From: Bacteroidales bacterium UBA6192
GTDB lineage: Bacteria; Bacteroidota; Bacteroidia; Bacteroidales; F082
Assembly: GCA_002422725.1 (NCBI GenBank)
Contig: DITE01000067.1
Span: 1 to 10,782, forward strand
Length of the DNA stretch: 10,782 nt
Direction: 5' to 3'
Position numbers and translations under genes: made by a program. The notes under the pieces are model-generated. The model ran no database searches and was not told the origin of the DNA. It saw only the letters and a program-made list of their open reading frames with translations. Positions 6,246 to 10,782 of the stretch are shown in pieces (the first letter of the stretch is position 1; every line of letters starts with the position of its first letter).

Positions 6246-6893
6246 TCATACATTGTCGGCACCAATGTTTTCTTTAATTTCTTCCAACAATCCGTTTTCA
6301 ATGGTTGAGGTTCCAATTCCAATATATGTGACAACATTGTTTTTATCAACATACAGTCTGGTTGGATTTGGAAACAAATTTATCTTGTATGCCTGATTGT
6401 AGTCAATTATATAAACTGTCTCGTAAATCATTTTCAATTCATTCAGAGTCTGATCAAATGCCACTGGGTTTTCAATGTCAGATTTCTCCCGCTTGAATAA
6501 GCAAATAATCTTTATTTCAGAAATTTCACTTTTAAGTTTTTTCAATACTTTAGGAAAATCGTTTGTTAAAGCTTCTAAACCCCAACTACAATGATTGTCA
6601 CCAGCAATAATTATTGTCTCTGTATTTAAAACATCCCTCAGATTCAATTTTTTTCCGTCAACAGTGAATATTTCAATGTCTGGAATAGTTTTGGAAATAG
6701 TGTTTGATAATAAAAGATTGTAAAATTCCTGAGATTTCGCTTGAGATTCCTTTTCGGTTTCGCCATTGATTGTGTCAGGCATTAATTGACTAAAATCTGT
6801 CTCAATAACATAGTTTTCTGTTCTCGCACATGATGTCAAAACCAAAACAGTTAGAATAATCTTGATGTAGTTATTTAGTTTCATAATTCTCAT
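6246..6893 (-). CDS. Lipoprotein with thioredoxin-like fold, single active-site cysteine
   Basis: The 215-residue product has a lipoprotein signal with lipobox LTSC (Cys22 lipidated). After a linker, residues ~70-210 look like a thioredoxin/TlpA/AhpC-type domain: IPDIEIFTVDGKKLNLRDVL, TIIIAGDNHCSWGLEAL, IKIICLF, then NLFPNPTRLYVDKNNVVTYIGIG with the cis-proline-like NPT. The usual CxxC is reduced to one cysteine (Cys102 in HCSWG), so it is not a normal dithiol reductase; a peroxidase-like, thiol-sensor or purely binding role is possible. The alternative start Met4 (MKLNNY...) gives a more standard lipoprotein N-terminus and may be the true one. It is a single gene in the AT-rich accessory stretch, with repeat copy B and an alternative-hairpin element upstream. 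Confidence 0.7.
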   Translation of the reverse strand: MRIMKLNNYIKIILTVLVLTSCARTENYVIETDFSQLMPDTINGETEKESQAKSQEFYNLLLSNTISKTIPDIEIFTVDGKKLNLRDVLNTETIIIAGDNHCSWGLEALTNDFPKVLKKLKSEISEIKIICLFKREKSDIENPVAFDQTLNELKMIYETVYIIDYNQAYKINLFPNPTRLYVDKNNVVTYIGIGTSTIENGLLEEIKENIGADNV

Positions 6894-6910
6894 ATTGGTG
6901 CCAATTACAA

Positions 6911-7099
6911 GCTAAACGCACATTTTATAGAAAACTTGTGTTTCAACATATCATCAATACAATTTGACATTATCCTGCTTTCTGAACTTGTGTAAGTTCT
7001 GCACAAGTTGATGGCTCTTCTATCCGTAAAATTATGCAATCCACCAAATAAACAAGAGGTTGTCAGATGATTTATTATCTGCCGGGCAATGGCTTATCC
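6911..7099. repeat. Intergenic repeat, copy B
   Basis: This is the second copy of the repeat at 5453-5556: GCTAAACGCA (6911-6920) and a 74-base core (7026-7099, 62/74 identical to 5483-5556) separated here by about 105 bases. It fills most of the 349-nt gap between the lipoprotein gene and the multicopper oxidase. The minus-strand core includes TTG (7056-7054), 18 bases, then TAATTTTA, a near-consensus promoter aimed at the lipoprotein gene. The rest of the gap (7100-7242) has no supportable gene; I noted only a GTTAGGC heptamer at 7165-7171 and a short TAGG/CCTA dyad. Confidence 0.75.
6984..7009. repeat. Mutually exclusive hairpins inside repeat copy B
   Basis: GAACTT-gtgt-AAGTTC (6984-6999) and AACTTGTG-N9-CACAAGTT (6985-7009) are both perfect and share the same left arm, so an RNA or single strand can form only one at a time. 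A further direct copy of AACTTGTG lies at 6933-6940. The element is absent from repeat copy A. On the minus strand it falls in the likely leader of the lipoprotein gene. Confidence 0.5.
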
Positions 7100-7242
7100 G
7101 ATTTCCATTGTTCACGTTACAAGAGCGTTGGAAATTTTTAAAAACAAATTCTCTTCTGGAGTCGGTTAGGCAAGACCTAGTATAAACTTTGGTCGAGTGT
7201 TTGTTTATGCGGTTTTAATTATGCTTGCACATTGGGGAGCTG

Positions 7243-9507
7243 TTAATAATTTAAACTGACACCTGCACCAAAACCCATATCGCTGTCGTAGTGTGCCCTA
7301 ATTCCCATATGTCTTGTTAGGATATAACGCAGGTCTGCCATATATTCCAAATCGGTATTGACCATAAAACCGGCTCTTAATCTTTTGGAAACAGGAATAT
7401 CTTCACGCATTAAAGACAATCGTACAATACCATCGTGATAGACTTCTGCCTGTACATTGACTAACATTGGCAAGGTGTACATTACACCAAGACTTACGGC
7501 AGCCCTGTTGTCCTTTTTGTTTACCTGCCCAAACAGGTTACTCTCCTGTTCGCCAATCCCCATTTTGCGGTAACGCCAATCGAAACCAATAAATGTCATT
7601 AACCATTGCATTTTACCGATATACCTGCCCAAATGTGTTTCTACTTCGTATCCATGCTCGTCATTATAACCCAAACGCCATTCGGTGCTTAAGCTCCATC
7701 GTGTATTCTGAAACATAGCTTCTCCGTCATTCCCATTGGTCGCAAAGTCATTTTGTGCCATAAAATGCAGCATATTGCTTTCCCTTTGTAAATGTTTGTA
7801 TGCTTTGGCTTTGTCAGGAAGTAATGGATTTTGATAATCACCCACCTCGAACACACGGTTCATTCCTGCCATCATATGATACAGGATATGACAATGGAAA
7901 AACCAGTCTCCTTCTGCATTGGCTTCAAATTCAATAACGTTGGTTTCCATCGGCATAATATCCATCACATTTTTAAGTGGTGAAAATTCTCCATAGTCAT
8001 TGAGTAACCTGAAATCATATCCATGCAAATGCATAGGGTGACGCATCATAGAATTATTGTAGAGTGTAATACGAAGTATTTCCCCAATTCTGACCGGTAT
8101 TTTGTCTGTTTCGGAAAGCACTTTATTGTCCATACTCCAAACATAGCGGTTCATATTTCCTGTTAGTTCAAAACGCAGTTCTTTTACCCGGGCATTTGGG
8201 TTTAGGGTGGTTTCGTGGGGCGATTTCAACATGCCATAGTTCAGTGTTACCAGGTTGCCGGTAGTCATAGCATGATGAGCATGATTTTTTTGGCTTGAAC
8301 TATCCATATTGTGCTGCGAATGATCCATTTCCGGCATCGGATCCGGAGTTGAAAGTTCGGCGTACATTACGGCATTCATATCCATCTTTTGTAAGCTCAT
8401 ATTCATGCCCATATCGTTCATTTCGCCATTCATCTTCATCATATCGTTCATCATCTTCATTCCTTCAAAGTATTTCAACCGAGGCAGCTTTGATGCAAAT
8501 TGTTTTTCGCCCTGCCCCAGGAATAATGATGCACTTCCTGAACGGTCTTCGGGTGTTACCAGGAGTTCATAAGACTTTTTATCTTTTGGTATAGAAACAA
8601 CTATATCATAGGTTTCGGACACACCGATAATAAACCGATCTACTTCTACCGGAACAACATCGTTTCCATCGTTACCCACGACCATGATTTTCCCTCCTGC
8701 ATAAGTTACATAGAAATAGGACGAACCTCCCGCATTGGATATTCGCAACCGGACTTTTTCACCTCCACTGAATTCAGTTGTATGGCTTTCTTGTTTACCG
8801 TTTATCAGAAATTTCTCATAGTACACATCGCTTACATCCATAGCCTCCATTCGCTTCCACTCGTTGGCTATCTTAGTTTTAAAATGACCTTCTTTAATGG
8901 CCTCTGCATAACTCTGTACTGTATTTTTTTTGATTCCAAACCAATCATTTCCTGTTGCCAGCATTCGCAGCACGTGGTGTGGATTTAAATTTGTCCATTC
9001 GCTCAATGTTATGGATACTGATGGCAGATCATCTATTCCCTTTCTGAAATGAGGGTCGTCCGGTTTCTTTAAAAAAACCAGCGAACCATACATGCCAATC
9101 TGTTCCTGGAAACCCGAATGACTGTGATACCAATACGTGCCATTTTGTTTTACGGCGAAACGATAGGTATGTGTTTCATTCGGTTTTATCGGCATTTGAG
9201 TAAGAAATGGAACACCATCCTCCTTATTGGGCAATTGTACACCATGCCAATGCAGAGATGTACCTTCTTTTAACAGATTATAAACGACAATCTCCGCTGT
9301 ATCACCTTCAGTAAATGTGAGCGTGGGCATGGGCATTTGTCCGTTAACTGCTATGGCTCTTTTTTCTTTGCCAGCAAAGGTTACGATAGTGTCCTTTACA
9401 TACAGTTCGTACCGAACCACACTTTGGGCCATGCCAACCTGAGTCAGTAAAAGTACCAGCAGTAGTAAGGGCAGCAGTTTTTTTGAAAACTTTGATTCTA
9501 TTTCCAT
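7243..9507 (-). CDS. Multicopper oxidase (CopA/PcoA type) with C-terminal CopB-like barrel region
   Basis: The frame continues upstream to an ATG at 9555 (770 residues; numbering below uses it). I prefer Met17 at 9507 because a standard signal peptide then follows (KKLLPLLLLVLLLTQVGMAQ); the 9555 start has a better AAAAGG ribosome site. Cupredoxin domains carry all copper sites: HWH 102-104, HSH 144-146, HPMHLH 506-511 and HCHILYH 554-560 with Met565, giving type 1 ligands His506, Cys555, His560 and Met565. A Met-rich stretch (about 366-411) followed by a His-rich one resembles Cu(I)-binding loops of CopA/CueO. Residues ~600-770, rich in alternating amphipathic strands (WSLSTEWRLGY, RAAVSLGVMYTL, VQAEVYHDG) and ending in GAGVSLNY with an aromatic end, resemble a CopB outer-membrane barrel. 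Inferred role: periplasmic Cu(I) oxidation and copper tolerance. It is the last gene of the copper block. Confidence 0.92.
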   Translation of the reverse strand: MEIESKFSKKLLPLLLLVLLLTQVGMAQSVVRYELYVKDTIVTFAGKEKRAIAVNGQMPMPTLTFTEGDTAEIVVYNLLKEGTSLHWHGVQLPNKEDGVPFLTQMPIKPNETHTYRFAVKQNGTYWYHSHSGFQEQIGMYGSLVFLKKPDDPHFRKGIDDLPSVSITLSEWTNLNPHHVLRMLATGNDWFGIKKNTVQSYAEAIKEGHFKTKIANEWKRMEAMDVSDVYYEKFLINGKQESHTTEFSGGEKVRLRISNAGGSSYFYVTYAGGKIMVVGNDGNDVVPVEVDRFIIGVSETYDIVVSIPKDKKSYELLVTPEDRSGSASLFLGQGEKQFASKLPRLKYFEGMKMMNDMMKMNGEMNDMGMNMSLQKMDMNAVMYAELSTPDPMPEMDHSQHNMDSSSQKNHAHHAMTTGNLVTLNYGMLKSPHETTLNPNARVKELRFELTGNMNRYVWSMDNKVLSETDKIPVRIGEILRITLYNNSMMRHPMHLHGYDFRLLNDYGEFSPLKNVMDIMPMETNVIEFEANAEGDWFFHCHILYHMMAGMNRVFEVGDYQNPLLPDKAKAYKHLQRESNMLHFMAQNDFATNGNDGEAMFQNTRWSLSTEWRLGYNDEHGYEVETHLGRYIGKMQWLMTFIGFDWRYRKMGIGEQESNLFGQVNKKDNRAAVSLGVMYTLPMLVNVQAEVYHDGIVRLSLMREDIPVSKRLRAGFMVNTDLEYMADLRYILTRHMGIRAHYDSDMGFGAGVSLNY

Positions 9508-9570
9508 GAGAGAAAATGTTATTGTTAACAGTACAAACACGCATTCACATTTCATAAATGCCTTTTCGTG

Positions 9571-10017
9571 CTATTCTTTGGTTTCAACCACATTACCACA
9601 CGTAAGCATAGCAGAACCATAGTACGGATTTTTGATATCCTTTTCCTTACTTAGCCAATACGCTTTTTTCATCGGGCAGAATTGATAATAGACCTTTCCG
9701 TTTACATTTTCGGAATCTTTTACCAACTTCCACATTATAGTAGAAACATCATCGAATGCTGCCCGTTGTTTATCAAGGTTATTACCAGCCTTGTACAATT
9801 TTTCGGTGGCATTGAGTAATTCAGTTTTTTGGGTAAAGTTTTCTTCCTTTTTCACTGAGTTAAACAGTATACTGATGGTTTCTGCGGCTGCTTTGACATT
9901 GCTGCTTACCAACGCATTTTTTACGTCAATATAGTTATTTAACAGGAGGCTTGTATTTTGTGAAAAAGCCGAAAACCCAATCAATATAACTGCCATTGCA
10001 AAAATTATCTTTTTCAT
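9571..10017 (-). CDS. Secreted DUF3347 protein, probable periplasmic copper-binding factor
   Basis: The 148-residue protein has a signal peptide (MKKIIFAMAVILIGFSAFSQ). The domain matches DUF3347: a helical N-terminal part (NNYIDVKNALVSSNVKAAAETI) and the conserved end VYYQFCPMKKAYWLS...NPYYGSAMLTCG. Cys114, Met116, Met137 and Cys140 in the CPM and MLTCG motifs are plausible soft-metal ligands. In Bacteroidetes this domain often occurs fused to CusB-type efflux adaptors; here it stands alone between the HMA chaperone (27 nt upstream) and the multicopper oxidase (15 or 63 nt downstream depending on start). The context supports a periplasmic copper-carrier or donor role; that is inference, as the domain has no established reaction known to me. 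Confidence 0.85.
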   Translation of the reverse strand: MKKIIFAMAVILIGFSAFSQNTSLLLNNYIDVKNALVSSNVKAAAETISILFNSVKKEENFTQKTELLNATEKLYKAGNNLDKQRAAFDDVSTIMWKLVKDSENVNGKVYYQFCPMKKAYWLSKEKDIKNPYYGSAMLTCGNVVETKE

Positions 10018-10044
10018 TTGTGTAAGATTTAATTGATGAATAAT

Positions 10045-10266
10045 TTAAGTTGTCAGAGGTTCAGCTGTGTAACCAGCTTTTCTAACGATTTCGAGCACCT
10101 GCTCTCTGGTAATCCCGTCGGAATGTACAGTCAGGATTTTATCCTTATTCGTTGTGTCAATATCCCAATGGCAAATTCCTTCTGCATTGTCCAAATGTGG
10201 TTTTACTGTTGCTACACAACCTCCACAATTAATATTTGTCTTGAACTGAATATTTATATTTTCCAT
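10045..10266 (-). CDS. HMA-domain copper chaperone (CopZ-like)
   Basis: This 73-residue single heavy-metal-associated domain has a beta-alpha-beta-beta-alpha-beta fold. The metal loop is TNINCGGCVATV with Cys14 and Cys17; the usual M/T-x-C-x-x-C lead residue is replaced by Asn-Ile-Asn. The rest (GICHWDIDTTNKDKILTVHSDGITREQVLEIVRKAGYTAEPL) fits the family, including the DIDTTNKDKIL strand and AGY near the end. It has no signal peptide, so it is cytoplasmic and probably passes Cu(I) to the P-type ATPase encoded just upstream. No ribosome site is visible before the ATG. It is followed after 27 nt by the DUF3347 gene and probably co-transcribed with it. Confidence 0.9.
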   Translation of the reverse strand: MENINIQFKTNINCGGCVATVKPHLDNAEGICHWDIDTTNKDKILTVHSDGITREQVLEIVRKAGYTAEPLTT

Positions 10267-10288
10267 TTATTTAATTTTAATGATGATA

Positions 10289-10316
10289 CAAAGTTGCTCA
10301 TTCTTACGAGGGCAAC
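10289..10316 (-). promoter_or_regulatory. Possible promoter with operator-like dyad before the copper chaperone gene
   Basis: The minus strand carries TTG (10315-10313), 16 bases, then CAACTTTG (10296-10289), one mismatch from TAnnTTTG. Between and over these boxes lies an imperfect dyad: GTTGCTC (10293-10299) against GAG-gg-CAAC (10308-10316). The site sits in the 114-nt gap after the P-type ATPase, and an internal, possibly metal-responsive promoter for the chaperone, DUF3347 and oxidase genes is plausible but unproven. Confidence 0.35.
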
Positions 10317-10380
10317 TGTTACGTTATTCTTTGTTTGATTTGTAAGATTTACGGTTTTTCCCAACAAACTCACTGAGTGT

Positions 10381-10782
10381 CTATTTTTTCCACTTCAGCC
10401 TCAGGCTGTTACTTACCACACTTACACTGCTCAATGCCATTGCAGCTCCGGCTATCATTGGGTTCAGCAAGAATCCATTGATCGGATACAGTATGCCGGC
10501 AGCAAGAGGAATACCGATAAGATTATAGATAAACGCCCAAAATAAATTTTGTTTGATTGTTGCTACAGTTTGTTTAGACAAGCGAATAGCCTGAGGTATC
10601 TTGGTAAGATCTGACGAAATAATGGTCATTTTGGCCACATCCATAGCAATGTCGCTGCCTTTACCCATTGCGATACTTACGTCGGCTGTTGCCAGGGCTG
10701 TACTGTCATTAATTCCATCGCCCACCATCGCCACAATTTTGCCTTGCTTTTGCAGCTCTTTTACAAAATCGGCTTTGTGCTG
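10381..10782 (-). CDS. copA: Copper-translocating P1B-type ATPase, C-terminal fragment (gene continues beyond window)
   Basis: The last 133 residues are visible and the frame is open at the right edge. Fragment residues 21-27 are GDGINDS, the hinge motif of the P domain. Then come TADVSIAMGKGSDIAMDVAK and two C-terminal membrane segments: the first with FIYNLIGIPLAAG (Tyr86-Asn87, the YN pair of Cu+-ATPases), the second with MALSSVSVVSNSLRL (Met115, Ser118, Ser119, the MxxSS ligands of Cu(I) exporters). These residues define the Cu+ branch rather than Zn/Cd exporters. The protein would pump cytosolic Cu(I) to the periplasm, where the downstream oxidase acts. The N-terminal metal-binding domains, CPC motif and phosphorylated Asp lie outside the window. 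Confidence 0.93.
   Translation of the reverse strand, partial: QHKADFVKELQKQGKIVAMVGDGINDSTALATADVSIAMGKGSDIAMDVAKMTIISSDLTKIPQAIRLSKQTVATIKQNLFWAFIYNLIGIPLAAGILYPINGFLLNPMIAGAAMALSSVSVVSNSLRLKWKK

Noticed and set aside
7165..7171. GTTAGGC heptamer, the classic integron attC core box, near repeat copy B
   Set aside because: No RYYYAAC partner lies at attC spacing on either strand and no integrase is present, so the heptamer alone is not evidence for an attC site.
8295..8594. 99-codon plus-strand frame opposite the multicopper oxidase
   Set aside because: It is the antisense shadow of the Met/His-rich loop of the oxidase, giving a Ser/Tyr-rich low-complexity product.
10033..10338. 101-codon plus-strand frame across the copper chaperone
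   Set aside because: It is antisense to an intact HMA domain, with no recognisable features of its own.

Overview
The window looks like chromosomal DNA from a Bacteroidota (Bacteroidetes) species. The evidence is a protein with a type IX secretion (T9SS) C-terminal sorting domain at 4565-5416, Bacteroidetes-type promoter boxes (TAnnTTTG, with an upstream TTTG) before several genes, weak or absent Shine-Dalgarno sites for many genes, and families common in that phylum (DUF3347, the long CopA-type multicopper oxidase with a C-terminal barrel-like region). Every gene I can support lies on the minus strand, so transcription runs from high to low coordinates.

Layout, read in the direction of transcription. 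(1) 10782-7243 is a copper-handling block: the C-terminal end of a Cu+-type P1B ATPase, a small HMA copper chaperone, a secreted DUF3347 protein, and a periplasmic multicopper oxidase whose last ~170 residues look like a CopB-type outer-membrane barrel. Together these would export cytosolic Cu(I), carry it, and oxidise it in the periplasm. (2) 7242-4565 is a more AT-rich accessory stretch: a single-cysteine thioredoxin-fold lipoprotein, a HicBA toxin-antitoxin pair, and a short secreted T9SS cargo protein. Two intergenic spacers here carry diverged copies of the same repeat (62 of 74 bases identical without gaps, plus a shared GCTAAACGCA block). (3) 4515-1749 is a drug-efflux-type module: an AraC-family regulator, a DrrA-like ABC ATPase, a DrrB-like ABC-2 permease, and the first ~100 codons of a UvrA-like (DrrC-type) protein that stops abruptly and is probably a pseudogene. 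A good Bacteroidetes promoter and a perfect 7+7 palindrome sit just before the ATPase start. (4) 1526-1 is the N-terminal 508 residues of a secreted beta-propeller protein with at least ten complete Asp-box-like (DGGxTW) repeats, running off the window.

The points most worth a second look are the truncated UvrA-like gene and the structured DNA at its break, the shared intergenic repeat of the accessory stretch, the palindrome over the ABC operon leader, and the oxidase-barrel fusion. I see no CRISPR array, rRNA, tRNA, transposase or integrase. No wholly new system is proven by the sequence alone.
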